Assembly: GCA_023100825.1 (NCBI GenBank) | Contig: CP095846.1 | Span: forward strand, 4,030,001-4,094,000 | Length of the DNA stretch: 64,000 bases | Direction: 5' to 3' | DNA from: Nocardioidaceae bacterium SCSIO 66511 | GTDB lineage: Bacteria > Actinomycetota > Actinomycetes > Propionibacteriales > Nocardioidaceae | In this document: positions 51,758-59,913 of the stretch, one piece after another | How the letters are laid out: every line of letters begins with the position of its first letter | Position numbering within the stretch: the stretch's first letter is position 1 | Notes under the pieces: generated by a model | What the model was told of the DNA's origin: nothing | Databases searched by the model: none | The model's input: only the letters and a program-made list of their open reading frames with translations | Translations under genes and position numbers: made by a program

Positions 51758-52252
51758 GTGACATCTTCTGCGACGCCCCCGCTGCCACGGGTCGGTAACG
51801 GACTCGACGTACACGCACTCGTCGAGGGCCGGCCGATGACAGTCGCCGGGCTGCTCTGGCCTGACGAGACGACCGGCCCACAGGGCCACTCCGACGGAGA
51901 CGTGGTCGCGCATGCCTTGTGTGACGCGCTCCTGAGCGCCGCCGGGCTCGGCGATCTCGGAACCAACTTCGGCACGTCACGACCGGAGTGGGCAAATGCA
52001 TCCGGAATCATCCTGCTTCGCGAATCGGCCGAGCGGGTACGCGAGGCGGGCTACTCGGTCGGCAACGCGTCGGTCCAGCTGATCGGTGTCCGGCCGCGTC
52101 TCGGCGATCGGCGCGGTGAGGCGCAGGACGCTCTGTCCGAAGCCGTCGGTGCGCCGGTCAGCCTGAGCGCGACGACGACCGACGGTCTGGGCCTGACCGG
52201 CCGAGGCGAAGGCATCGCGGCCGTCGCCACCGCATTGGTCGTGCCGCGGTAG
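51758..52252 (+). CDS. ispF: 2-C-methyl-D-erythritol 2,4-cyclodiphosphate synthase
   Basis: The 164-residue trimeric zinc enzyme of the MEP isoprenoid pathway converts CDP-ME 2-phosphate to MEcPP. The metal ligands are in [11 protein letters not shown] near 16 (Asp, His) and [24 protein letters not shown] near 45 (His). The C-terminal [21 protein letters not shown] is the substrate-diphosphate loop. The GTG start at 51758 is chosen for usual N-terminal length. The usual actinobacterial order carD-ispD-ispF is broken: carD is convergent and no ispD lies between or near. Confidence 0.94.
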   Translation: MTSSATPPLPRVGNGLDVHALVEGRPMTVAGLLWPDETTGPQGHSDGDVVAHALCDALLSAAGLGDLGTNFGTSRPEWANASGIILLRESAERVREAGYSVGNASVQLIGVRPRLGDRRGEAQDALSEAVGAPVSLSATTTDGLGLTGRGEGIAAVATALVVPR

Positions 52253-52267
52253 TCGACTCACACATGA

Positions 52268-52308
52268 CGAATCGGCGCCGCCCGCTCCATGGGGACGACG
52301 CCGATTCG
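52268..52308. terminator. Bidirectional hairpin between ispF and carD
   Basis: CGAATCGGCG (52268-52277) and CGCCGATTCG (52299-52308) are perfect 10-base arms around a GC-rich 21-base loop, in the 72-base gap between the convergent ispF and carD genes. No T tract is present. Confidence 0.6.
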
Positions 52309-52324
52309 CAATGCGTTGTCAGTG

Positions 52325-52810
52325 CTACGAGGCGAGGACCTCATCGAGAAGTGTCTCGGCCTTGTCCTCGTTGGTGTGCTCGGCCAGCGCCAGCTCGGAC
52401 ACCAGGATCTGCCGGGCCTTCGCGAGCATCCGCTTCTCGCCGGCCGACAGCCCGCGCTCGCGCTCGCGGCGCCAGAGGTCGCGGACGACCTCGGCGACCT
52501 TCATCACGTCACCCGAGTGCAGCTTCTCGAGATTCGCCTTGTAACGGCGAGACCAGTTCGTCGGCTCCTCCGTGTGCTCTGCGCGCAGCACGCCGAACAC
52601 CGCGTCGAGCCCATCCTTGTCAACGACGTCGCGGACACCGACCAGATCAACGTTGCACGCAGGCACTCGAACGACGAGATCGTTCTGCGCGACGATGCGA
52701 AGTACGAGGTAATCCTTGTCTTCGCCCTTGATCTGTCGGGTCTCGATGTCTTCGATAATGGCCGCCCCGTGATTGGGGTACACAACCGTCTCACCGACAG
52801 TGAAAGTCAT
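52325..52810 (-). CDS. carD: CarD family RNA polymerase-binding transcription regulator
   Basis: The 161-residue global regulator binds the RNA polymerase beta subunit and stabilises open complexes at rRNA and other promoters; it is essential in mycobacteria. The N-terminal RNAP-interaction domain ([22 protein letters not shown], with [32 protein letters not shown]) and the C-terminal DNA-binding helices ending [26 protein letters not shown] are intact. The length matches M. tuberculosis CarD closely. The 254-base upstream spacer separates it from a divergent lipoprotein gene and must contain both promoters. Confidence 0.96.
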   Translation of the reverse strand: MTFTVGETVVYPNHGAAIIEDIETRQIKGEDKDYLVLRIVAQNDLVVRVPACNVDLVGVRDVVDKDGLDAVFGVLRAEHTEEPTNWSRRYKANLEKLHSGDVMKVAEVVRDLWRRERERGLSAGEKRMLAKARQILVSELALAEHTNEDKAETLLDEVLAS

Positions 52811-53064
52811 ATGTAGAAGCCCTTTCCTCGTGACTAGGATAACACGTCACCGTGTCGACCTCGTCGGCGTCTTCGCAGGTCAGGCCCCCAATGCGGGCTT
52901 GACAAACCTCGGATTGTTCGTCTACGCGTACGCGTCTGCGCGGACCTGATGCGGACCTGATGAGGTGGCCGACGACCGCGCTCGATATCCTGTCGCCGGC
53001 ATCGGCGTGCGCCGAGTAGACCGTTACGAACCCACCGCCGTTGGCACCCGAAGGGATACGAGAC

Positions 53065-53613
53065 GTGAGACCTACCGCGAGTCGTCTTCGCCGCGGCGCT
53101 GCCGGCATCTCGGCCGCAGCCTGCCTGCTCGCGCTGGGCGCATGCGGCACCGGGTTCGACGCACAGACCAACCAGGTCTACCAACCAGCGGCAGGGGCCA
53201 ACGACCACGCGACAGACGTCGACCTGCTCAACGTCGTTGGCGTCGACAACTCCGACGACACCGCCACGATCTCGGCAAGCGTGCTCAACAAGGCCGACGC
53301 CGACGAGACCATCACCGGTGTCACTGGCGTGACCGACAGCGGCGACGACGTCGAGGGCGGCAAAGAGGTCGACATCACCTTCGCCGGCCCGATCGACCTG
53401 CCGCACGGCGACCTCGTCAAGCTCGGCGAAGAAGCCGAGATCGTCATCTCCTACGAGGATCTGGGCGGCGGCCAGTACGCCACGCTCACGTTCGAGTTCC
53501 AGAACGCCGCCCCGGTCGAGATGGACGTACCCATCGTCTCCCGCGGCGACGAGGGCGTCTACGACGCAGTCGCCGAGGCCCCCGCGCAAAAGTCCGAGAA
53601 CCCGAAGTCCTGA
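53065..53613 (+). CDS. Putative lipoprotein of unknown function
   Basis: This 182-residue protein begins with an Arg-rich signal and a lipobox (AAACLLALGAC, lipidated Cys near 26). The mature domain of about 150 residues is beta-rich and acidic, with alternating strands such as TATISASVLNKADADETITGV and EEAEIVISYEDLGGGQYATLTFEF. The topology resembles small copper-chaperone-type immunoglobulin folds seen near carD in other actinobacteria, but the His/Met copper-binding motif is not visible, so I do not assign that. GTG at 53065 is preferred; AAGGGA lies upstream and an in-frame TTG at 53041 is possible. Confidence 0.75.
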   Translation: MRPTASRLRRGAAGISAAACLLALGACGTGFDAQTNQVYQPAAGANDHATDVDLLNVVGVDNSDDTATISASVLNKADADETITGVTGVTDSGDDVEGGKEVDITFAGPIDLPHGDLVKLGEEAEIVISYEDLGGGQYATLTFEFQNAAPVEMDVPIVSRGDEGVYDAVAEAPAQKSENPKS

Positions 53614-53634
53614 GCGTCGTCGGGCACCGGCGGA

Positions 53635-54312
53635 TCAGACTTCGTACTTGTAGCCGAGTCCGCGTACGGTCACCAGCATCCGCGGGTTCGACGGGTCCGG
53701 CTCGATCTTCGCACGCAGCCGCTTGACGTGTACGTCGAGCGTCTTGGTGTCACCGACGTAGTCGGCTCCCCAGACCCGATCGATCAGCTGGCCTCGGGTC
53801 AGCACCCGACCGGTGTTGCGTAGGAACATCTCGAGGAGCTCGAACTCCTTGAGCGGCAGGCGTACCTCGTCACCTCCGACGGTCACGACGTGCCGCTCGA
53901 CGTCCATCCGTACTCGGCCGGACTCCAGAGCGGACGGCGCCTCGTCGACGTCGGTGCCGCGTCGCAGCACCGCCCTGATCCGTGCGACCAGCTCGCGCGG
54001 GCTGTACGGCTTCGTGACGTAGTCGTCCGCGCCGAGCTCCAAGCCGACGACCTTGTCGACCTCCGCATCCTTAGCGCTCACCATGATCACCGGCACGTTC
54101 GACGTCTGCCGGATCTGTCGGCACACCTCCGTGCCGGGCAGTCCCGGAAGCATCAGGTCCAACAGCACGATGTCGGCGCCGGCCCGGTCGAAGTCTGCGA
54201 GTGCGTCGTGGCCGTTCTCCGCGATCGACACCTCGAAGCCCTCCTTGCGCAACACATAGGCAAGAGCATCGCTGTAGCTTTCCTCATCTTCGACGACGAG
54301 AACACGGGTCAC
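53635..54312 (-). CDS. regX3: Response regulator, RegX3-type (OmpR/PhoB family)
   Basis: This 225-residue regulator has a receiver domain with the phosphoacceptor Asp in DIVLLDLMLPGLPG near 50 and the conserved Lys in ADDYVTKPYSPREL near 99. The winged-helix effector domain ends with the OmpR signature TLDVHVKRLRAKIEPDPSNPRMLVTVRGLGYKYEV (last residues about 190-225). RegX3 controls phosphate-starvation genes. The GTG start at 54312 overlaps the sensor kinase stop, so kinase and regulator are coupled. PhoU and a PHO-box-like repeat lie upstream of the kinase. Confidence 0.93.
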   Translation of the reverse strand: MTRVLVVEDEESYSDALAYVLRKEGFEVSIAENGHDALADFDRAGADIVLLDLMLPGLPGTEVCRQIRQTSNVPVIMVSAKDAEVDKVVGLELGADDYVTKPYSPRELVARIRAVLRRGTDVDEAPSALESGRVRMDVERHVVTVGGDEVRLPLKEFELLEMFLRNTGRVLTRGQLIDRVWGADYVGDTKTLDVHVKRLRAKIEPDPSNPRMLVTVRGLGYKYEV

Positions 54313-55535
54313 AGTGTTGTCTCCTTGGACGTTCGTTGTGCGACGCTGTCGGCGTCGTTGATGGTCTGGCTTTCGGATTCCGCCTCGGGCTCCGAGGCGT
54401 TCTCGTGCAATGGGAGGCAGATCGTGAACGACGAGCCCTGTCCGGGCTCGCTCCATACACGTACCTCGCCGCCATGGCTGGCAGCCACGTGCTTGACGAT
54501 CGACAGGCCTAGCCCCGTGCCGCCGGTCGTACGCGCACGGGCCGGGTCGACTCGGTAGAAGCGCTCGAAGATGCGCTCGATCTCCGCCTGCGGGATGCCG
54601 ATGCCGCGGTCGGTGACCGTGATCTGTACCCGGGAGTCCTTGGCCGAGGCGACCACGGCGACGCGCGAGCCCTCCGGGCTGTACGCGACGGCGTTCTCCA
54701 CCAGGTTGCTCACTGCGGCGAGGATCTGCTCCGGCTCACCGAGCACGTAGAAGTCGCCGTCGGTACGCCCGCGCAGCGCGATGTCCTTGGCCTCCGCATC
54801 GGTGCGGCTGCGTTCGATCGCGGCGTCGACGAGCTCGGTGATGCCGACCTCGACGGGCTCGTCGACGAGCTCGTCGGCCTGCAGACGAGACAGCTCGATG
54901 ATCTGCTGGACGAGCCGTTTGAGTCGCTCGCCTTCGAGCTGGATCCGCCCGGCGAACCGCTCCACGGCGTCGGGGTCGTCCTTCGCCTCGGCGACCGCCT
55001 CGGCGAGCAGGTTCATCGCACCGACCGGCGTCTTTAGCTCGTGGGAGACGTTGGCCACGAAGTCGCGCCGAATCGCCTCGACCCGGCGTTCGCGGGTGCG
55101 ATCGTCGACGAGCACCAGGACCAGCTTGCTCGACAGCGGCGCAACCCGTGCGACCAGGTGCAACGGCAAGGGTGCGCGGTTGCGGGTGAGCGTGAGCTCG
55201 GTCTGACGTACCTCGCCGTCGCGACGCACCTTGCGTACGAGCTCGCTCAGCTCGTCGTTGGCGAGCCGGTCGTCGTGGACCAGCCCGATCGCGAACGCGG
55301 GTGCGGAGGCCTTCTCGACGCGGTCCTCCTCGTTGAGTACGACAGTCGATGAGCGCAGAACCGACAGCACGGACTCCACCCCGGCCGGTATGGCCGGGGC
55401 GGGATGCGGCGGAATCTCTCGTTGCTTCTTCTCCGAGAGTCGCCAGAGGAGTGCGACGCCGACGCCGAGAACAGCGCCGAGCACGCCCACCAGCACAAGT
55501 TGCACATCGGTGCTCACAACATCGATCGTACGCAT
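54309..55535 (-). CDS. senX3: Sensor histidine kinase, SenX3-type
   Basis: This 408-residue kinase has one N-terminal membrane helix (VLVGVLGAVLGVGVALLWRL), a PAS-like sensor region to about 190, the dimerisation/phosphorylation helix DFVANVSHELKTPVGAMNLLAEA (His near 195) and a HATPase domain with the N box LVENAVAYSPEGSRV, G1 box VTDRGIGIP and G2 box GGTGLGLSIVKHV. The start is uncertain: ATG at 55535 is annotated, GTG at 55517 (VSTDVQLV) is equally possible. It senses phosphate status in its mycobacterial homologue, together with PhoU, whose gene is divergent here. Confidence 0.93.
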   Translation of the reverse strand: MRTIDVVSTDVQLVLVGVLGAVLGVGVALLWRLSEKKQREIPPHPAPAIPAGVESVLSVLRSSTVVLNEEDRVEKASAPAFAIGLVHDDRLANDELSELVRKVRRDGEVRQTELTLTRNRAPLPLHLVARVAPLSSKLVLVLVDDRTRERRVEAIRRDFVANVSHELKTPVGAMNLLAEAVAEAKDDPDAVERFAGRIQLEGERLKRLVQQIIELSRLQADELVDEPVEVGITELVDAAIERSRTDAEAKDIALRGRTDGDFYVLGEPEQILAAVSNLVENAVAYSPEGSRVAVVASAKDSRVQITVTDRGIGIPQAEIERIFERFYRVDPARARTTGGTGLGLSIVKHVAASHGGEVRVWSEPGQGSSFTICLPLHENASEPEAESESQTINDADSVAQRTSKETTL

Positions 55536-55590
55536 CGGGTTAACCGCGGCTTGACTCGCTGGGCGCACTTGACCTGGGCTTTTGCCGATT

Positions 55591-55612
55591 GTTCATGCTC
55601 AGTTCATGGCAG
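55591..55612 (+). promoter_or_regulatory. PHO-box-like direct repeat before phoU and senX3
   Basis: GTTCATGCTCA (55591-55601) is followed immediately by GTTCATGGCAG (55602-55612), an 11-base direct repeat sharing GTTCATG. Streptomyces PHO boxes bound by PhoP are 11-base repeats beginning GTTCA. The site lies in the divergent spacer 39 bases before phoU and about 55 before senX3, fitting autoregulation by the adjacent response regulator. Confidence 0.65.
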
Positions 55613-55651
55613 GTCGCCCGGTCGTCACCCTGGCAACCTACTGTTCGACTC

Positions 55652-56305
55652 ATGCGTGATCAGTACTACGACCAGCTCGACTCCGTCGTCGACGACCTGG
55701 TCGCCATGACCGCCGCCGTACGTACGGCCGTGCTCGAGGCGACAGATGCGTTGCTGGACGCGAACGCCGAAGCGGCCGAGTCGGTCATCTCCGGCGACCG
55801 CGACATCGACGAGGCGAGGGAGCTCATCGAGGAGCGTTCCCTGCACCTGCTGGCAACCCAGCAGCCCGTCGCGACGGACCTTCGCCAGCTCGTTGCAACG
55901 CTACGCATGGTCGCCGACCTGGAGCGGATGGGTGACCTGTCCGTGCACATCGCCAAGGTGGCGCGGATGCGGATGCCCGATGTCGCCGTGCCGGAGCCAC
56001 TGCGCCCGACGATCGCCCGGATGGCCGAGGTTGCCGACGAGATGGTCGCCTCGGCGTCGCGCGTCGTCGCCGAGCGCGATGTCGACGCCGCGCGCGATCT
56101 CGAGGCGCAGGACGACGAGATGGACAAGCTTCGCCGCTCGCTGTTCCGTGCTCTGCTCGGCGACGAGTGGGAGCACGGCGTCGAGGCTGCGATCGACATC
56201 GCCCTTCTCGGGCGCTACTACGAGCGCATCGGCGACCACTCGGTATCGATGGCCCGTCGCGTCGTCTACCTGGTGACCGGCGAGCACCCCGCGCCGACCG
56301 CCTGA
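55652..56305 (+). CDS. phoU: Phosphate signalling complex protein PhoU
   Basis: This 217-residue helical-bundle protein links the Pst transporter to the SenX3-type kinase and holds the phosphate response off when phosphate is ample. Two three-helix PhoU repeats are visible: DQLDSVVDDLVAMTAAVRTAVLEATDALL with DIDEARELIEERSLHLLATQQPVATDLRQLVA, and a second from about residue 115 with IALLGRYYERIGDHSVSMARRVVYLVTG near the end. ATG at 55652 is used because the longer frame would begin inside the PHO-box region. It is divergent from senX3; no pst genes are in the window. Confidence 0.95.
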   Translation: MRDQYYDQLDSVVDDLVAMTAAVRTAVLEATDALLDANAEAAESVISGDRDIDEARELIEERSLHLLATQQPVATDLRQLVATLRMVADLERMGDLSVHIAKVARMRMPDVAVPEPLRPTIARMAEVADEMVASASRVVAERDVDAARDLEAQDDEMDKLRRSLFRALLGDEWEHGVEAAIDIALLGRYYERIGDHSVSMARRVVYLVTGEHPAPTA

Positions 56306-56317
56306 CGTAGCAGAGCT

Positions 56318-56351
56318 CGCGCTCTACAACCTCAGCAGGTTGTAGAGCGCG
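56318..56351. terminator. Perfect 15-base-stem hairpin at the end of phoU and inside the TauE gene 3' end
   Basis: CGCGCTCTACAACCT (56318-56332) and AGGTTGTAGAGCGCG (56337-56351) pair perfectly around the loop CAGC. The stem starts 13 bases after phoU and encodes the last residues of the convergent TSUP protein (ALYNLLRL). It is likely a shared terminator built into coding sequence. Confidence 0.7.
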
Positions 56352-57136
56352 ATGATCCCGAGCACCACGATGCAGCCGCGCAGAACAGCGGGCGGCAGCC
56401 GTCGCCCGACGTGCGCACCGATCGAACCACCGATCAGGGACCCTCCTGCGATCAGCGCGACCGCTGTCCAGTCGATCCGGTCCCAGCCGACAGTCACGTA
56501 CACCGCACCCGCGACCAGGTTGACGATCAGCGACAGAACGTTCTTCATCGCGTTGTGCCGTTGCAGCGAGTCGGGGATCACGAGCCCGAGTACGCCGATG
56601 AGCAGAATCCCCTGAGCAGCGGTGAAGTAGCCGCCGTACACACCGACGAAGTACGCCCCCGTGATCGCGATGACGACGCGCCCGCGGCCGACCTTGGCGG
56701 TGCCGTCCGGGTGGGTCGGCGGAACGTGTCCGGCAGCCACCGCTGCCTCGCGACGAGCCGCGAGCCTGCGCTGCAGGTACGGCTGAGCCACGACAAGAAC
56801 CAGCGCGATCACCAGCAGGACCGGGACGATCGTGATGAACGCGTCTTCTGGAAGGTGCAGCAGCAGGTACGCGCCGGTGAGCGCGCCGACGAACGACGCC
56901 GGCGCCAGCGCAATCAGGCGCCGACGTTGACCGGCCAGCTCGCGGCGGTAGCCGAGCGACCCGGTGATGCCGCCGGGGATCAGCCCGACGGCGTTGCTCA
57001 TCGTCGCCGTGACCGGTGGTACGCCGAACGAGACGAGCGTTGGGAACGTGATCAGTGTCCCGGACCCCACGATCGTGTTGATGATGCCGGCGCCCATACC
57101 CGCGATCGCGACCAACGCCATCTCTAGTGGAGTCAC
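56324..57136 (-). CDS. Sulfite exporter TauE/SafE (TSUP) family permease
   Basis: This 270-residue membrane protein has about eight helices. The family's repeated motif is clear at the N terminus, MGAGIINTIVGSGTLITFPTLVSFGVPPVTATMSNAVGLIPGG, and again around VVIAITGAYFVGVYGGYFTAAQGILLIGVLGL near 165 and AMKNVLSLIVNLVAGAVYV. A cytoplasmic loop with PTHPDGTAKVGRGR divides the halves. Members move sulfite, sulfoacetate or other sulfur-containing organic anions. The 3' end doubles as a hairpin terminator. Confidence 0.9.
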   Translation of the reverse strand: MTPLEMALVAIAGMGAGIINTIVGSGTLITFPTLVSFGVPPVTATMSNAVGLIPGGITGSLGYRRELAGQRRRLIALAPASFVGALTGAYLLLHLPEDAFITIVPVLLVIALVLVVAQPYLQRRLAARREAAVAAGHVPPTHPDGTAKVGRGRVVIAITGAYFVGVYGGYFTAAQGILLIGVLGLVIPDSLQRHNAMKNVLSLIVNLVAGAVYVTVGWDRIDWTAVALIAGGSLIGGSIGAHVGRRLPPAVLRGCIVVLGIIALYNLLRL

Positions 57137-57213
57137 CGGTGCACCGTACCTGGGCCGCGTCGACCCCGTGACAGCGCAGGTTTGGGTACCCGGTCACCGG
57201 GTATCCGCCGGTC

Positions 57214-58011
57214 ATGCGTGCTATCCGCCCTCTTCTCGCCGCCGCAGCACTCGTCGCTGTCGCCCTCGTGTCAGGTGCCTCGCCCGCTATGGCGAAGCCG
57301 AACTTCAAAGCCCCGTTCCCGTGCGGTCAGACGTGGACGTACAGCCACCACAGCGCGGAGGTACGCCTTGCGCTCGACTTCGTCGACACCGGCGGCAACA
57401 CCGACGGTGCGCCTGTGCTCGCATCGGCCGCAGGCACCGTCAGCCACCAGTGGGAGGCCGGCGGCGCCGGCAACTACGTGGTGATCGACCACGGCGACGG
57501 ATGGCAGACGTACTACTTCCACCTGAGCTCGTTCTCGACCGCCGACGGCGCCCAAGTGGCCCAAGGTCAGCAGATCGGCACGACCGGAAGCACCGGCGCG
57601 TCCAGCGGCCCGCATCAGCACTACGAGCAGCTGTACAACGGTGAAGGCCAGACGATCGAGATCAACGGCCAGTCGCTCGCGCCCTACCCCGGAGGCTACT
57701 TCGAGAAGTCGTTGACGAGCGACAACTGCGGCGGCGACGACGGTGGCGGCGGGGGTGGCGACACGCACCCGTTCTCCACCTGGGGCAGCGGGATCAACGT
57801 ACGCGCCGCGTCGAACACCGGCTCGGCGGTCGTCGGTACGCTCGGCGGCCCGACGAACGTCAACGTGGTCTGCCAGGAGCAAGGCGAAACCGTTACGGCC
57901 GAGGGCTACACCAACGACTGGTGGTCGAAGCTCGACGGCTACAACGGCTACATCACCAACATCTACATCGCGCATCCGGATGCGAAGCTGCCCGGCGTAC
58001 CACTCTGCTGA
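57214..58011 (+). CDS. Secreted M23 (LytM-like) endopeptidase-type domain with C-terminal SH3-like domain
   Basis: This 265-residue protein has a signal peptide (LLAAAALVAVALVSGASPAMA, cleavage near 28). The M23 domain shows HSAEVRLALDF (HxxxD-type first metal motif) near 49, VVIDHGDGWQTYYFHLSSF near 95 and GPHQHYEQLY, the HxH motif, near 132. A Gly/Asp linker (CGGDDGGGGGGD) joins an SH3_3-like domain, INVRAASNTGSAVVGTLGGPT to NGYITNIYI. It would cleave peptidoglycan peptide cross-links or bind the wall. The first zinc motif is not the canonical HxxxD with GxxH, so activity is not certain. Confidence 0.9.
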   Translation: MRAIRPLLAAAALVAVALVSGASPAMAKPNFKAPFPCGQTWTYSHHSAEVRLALDFVDTGGNTDGAPVLASAAGTVSHQWEAGGAGNYVVIDHGDGWQTYYFHLSSFSTADGAQVAQGQQIGTTGSTGASSGPHQHYEQLYNGEGQTIEINGQSLAPYPGGYFEKSLTSDNCGGDDGGGGGGDTHPFSTWGSGINVRAASNTGSAVVGTLGGPTNVNVVCQEQGETVTAEGYTNDWWSKLDGYNGYITNIYIAHPDAKLPGVPLC

Positions 58012-58447
58012 GGCCTGAGGCGCGGCGGGTTTTCGTACTACTTCGGTGCGACTACCCGCCGCTTCGGTTCGGTTGTTTGGCGGCTTTCCGCCACCTTGAT
58101 ATGGGATCGGGGTAACGTTCGGTTTCGGTGTCACATCCGCACCGGTCGTCGCTGCCGTACCAACGGGCAAGGCGACGTGTCACTTTGCATGGTGTACCTC
58201 CCATGCAGAGTGGAGTTTCACCATGCTTACTTGGTAAAGCACCACCCATCAGCCCCGCAAAGCCGGCCGGAATGGGAAAGCCGGAAAGCAACCCCAGCGA
58301 GTAGCTGCGGTCCGCGCGTCGCCGCGTCTTTTCCCAGCCGAAGGACAAGGGGAAGCCGACCGCGAGACGGAATCGGGCAGGTGCGTGGTCGCACCGAAAA
58401 GGCCGGAGGCCGCACCGTACGAAGCGCGACACCTGCGCCGACCAGCT
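58012..58447. other. 436-bp gene-free intergenic region rich in hairpins
   Basis: This is the longest stretch without a convincing gene, between the convergent M23 and gpm genes. The left end has two hairpins, GCGGCGGGT/ACCCGCCGC (58022-58062) and TGGCGG/CCGCCA (58078-58093), plausibly terminating the M23 gene. The centre (58130-58240) has competing repeats of GCATGG with one CCATGC. The right end, before the gpm stop, has a longer stem with arms CACCTGC/GCAGGTG. Base composition is less GC-rich than the surroundings. Longer frames on the minus strand look non-coding. Confidence 0.6.
58131..58190 (-). CDS. Candidate 19-residue mini-ORF with strong ribosome site
   Basis: On the minus strand, ATG at 58190 is preceded by GGGAGGT (58202-58196) with a 5-base gap and encodes MQSDTSPCPLVRQRRPVRM followed by TGA. 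Its start codon lies in CACCATGC, which can pair with either of two upstream GCATGG copies (58203-58208 and 58221-58228). There is no minus-strand gene downstream before the convergent M23 gene, so a leader role has no obvious target. It may be a small protein, part of a structured RNA, or chance. Confidence 0.25.
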   Translation of the reverse strand: MQSDTSPCPLVRQRRPVRM

Positions 58448-59200
58448 TCAGCGACCCTGGTTGGCGACCGCCTTGATCGCGTCGGCAGCGGCGTCGGGGT
58501 CGAGGTAGCGGCCACCGGGTGTCACCGGTCGCATCGCATCGTCGAGTTCGTAGACCAGCGGGATGCCGGTTGGAATGTTCAGCCCGACGACGGTCTGCTC
58601 GTCCATATCGTCGAGGTGCTTGACGAGGGCGCGTAGCGAGTTGCCGTGTGCGGTGACGAGCACCGTTTCGCCACGGCGCAGGTTCGGCACGATGCCGTCG
58701 TACCAGTACGGCAGCATGCGCTCGAGCACGTCCTTCAGGCATTCGGTACGCGGGCGTGCCTCGGGCGGAAGCACGGCGTACCTCGGGTCGCTGTCCTGGC
58801 TGTACGGATCATCGGCGGCGATCGGCGGTGGCGGTGTGTCGTAGGACCGGCGCCACTTCATGAACTGTTCCTCGCCGAACTCCTCGAGCGTCGCCTTCTT
58901 GTCCTTGCCCTGAAGGGCTCCGTAGTGGCGCTCGTTGAGCCGCCATGTGCGACGCACCGGGATCCAGTGCCGGTCGATACCCGCAAGGGTGATCTGCGCA
59001 GTGGCGATCGCGCGCCGTAGCAGCGAGGTGTGGAGTACGTCCGGCAACAGCCCGGCCTCACGGATCAGCTGAGCGCCGCGTGCCGCCTCCTGCTCACCTT
59101 TGTCGTTGAGCGGTACGTCCACCCAACCCGTGAACAGATTCTTGGCATTCCATTCGCTCTCGCCATGGCGGAGCAGGATCAGCGTTTTCGTATCAGCCAT
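58448..59200 (-). CDS. gpmA: 2,3-bisphosphoglycerate-dependent phosphoglycerate mutase
   Basis: The 250-residue glycolytic enzyme interconverts 3- and 2-phosphoglycerate. The histidine-phosphatase motif with the phospho-His is [20 protein letters not shown] near 8-26; [10 protein letters not shown] and [24 protein letters not shown] near 90 hold active-site Arg and Glu; [17 protein letters not shown] near 185 holds the second His. Length and motifs match actinobacterial Gpm1. It sits between mshA/ybjN and phoU as in many actinobacteria. Confidence 0.95.
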   Translation of the reverse strand: MADTKTLILLRHGESEWNAKNLFTGWVDVPLNDKGEQEAARGAQLIREAGLLPDVLHTSLLRRAIATAQITLAGIDRHWIPVRRTWRLNERHYGALQGKDKKATLEEFGEEQFMKWRRSYDTPPPPIAADDPYSQDSDPRYAVLPPEARPRTECLKDVLERMLPYWYDGIVPNLRRGETVLVTAHGNSLRALVKHLDDMDEQTVVGLNIPTGIPLVYELDDAMRPVTPGGRYLDPDAAADAIKAVANQGR

Positions 59201-59227
59201 GCGGTCAGGCTACGCGGTGTCGCCGGA

Positions 59228-59875
59228 TCAGGAATCGGCAGTCACGAGCTCGCGAAGTGCGCGTTCGAGGGCGTCCTGCGACTGCGCACCGTTGATCATC
59301 CAGCGGTTGTCGATCACGAACGTCGGCACCGACCGGATGCCCAGGTCATTGGCTGCATCGCGCTGCAGAGCGACCTCGTCGCCCGCGACGCCCGACGCCA
59401 ACACCTCATCGACTCGATCGACGTCGAGCCCGACCAATGCCGCCCGCGCGGCGAGTGTGTCGTGGTCGGCGATGTCGGCGCCTTCCGCGAAGTGTGCCTT
59501 CCACAGCTCATGCGCCAGGTCACGTTGCACACCGGGGCCGGCGTGCTCACCCGCCCAGGTGAGTAGGCGATGGGCGTCGTACGTGTTGGCCGCCACTGCC
59601 GCCTCGAAGTCGAACTCGAGCCCGTCCGCGCGACCCGCGGCTCGTACCCGAGCGGACATCGCTTCGGCGTCCGCGCGACCGCCGAACTTGCGTCCGAGCA
59701 CGTCGAGGAGAGGCTCGCCGTTGCTCTCGGAGTCTGGGTCGAGCTGGTACGCCCGCAAGGCGACCTCGATCTCGACACCGGTCGACAGCGTGACCGCCGC
59801 GGCGGCGCGCTCGAACCTGGTGACGCCGAGGTAGCACCAAGGGCAGACGACGTCGGAGAAAACACTGACCTTCAC
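59228..59875 (-). CDS. DsbA family oxidoreductase (FrnE-like)
   Basis: This 215-residue protein has a thioredoxin fold with a helical insertion. The N-terminal motif VSVFSDVVCPWCYLGVTRFE contains the redox pair CPWC, and the C-terminal end VPTFVIDNRWMINGAQSQDALERAL has the cis-Pro (RSVPTF) and the family's ING-AQ motif. No signal peptide is present, so like FrnE it is cytoplasmic. GTG at 59875 is used because the frame's earlier TTG gives a poor start. It lies 27 bases upstream of gpm on the same strand. Confidence 0.92.
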   Translation of the reverse strand: MKVSVFSDVVCPWCYLGVTRFERAAAAVTLSTGVEIEVALRAYQLDPDSESNGEPLLDVLGRKFGGRADAEAMSARVRAAGRADGLEFDFEAAVAANTYDAHRLLTWAGEHAGPGVQRDLAHELWKAHFAEGADIADHDTLAARAALVGLDVDRVDEVLASGVAGDEVALQRDAANDLGIRSVPTFVIDNRWMINGAQSQDALERALRELVTADS

Positions 59876-59913
59876 AGCAGGAGGCAACGTACGAATGCCT
59901 CTCCACTATTCCG

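Noticed and set aside
57137-57213. c-di-AMP (ydaO-type) riboswitch before the M23 gene
   Set aside because: Actinobacterial M23 and Rpf genes often have one, but the 77-base spacer is too short and lacks the conserved loops.
58052-58432. 126-codon minus-strand frame in the gene-free region
   Set aside because: It has no ribosome site, unusual composition and no recognisable domain, and overlaps hairpins; treated as non-coding.
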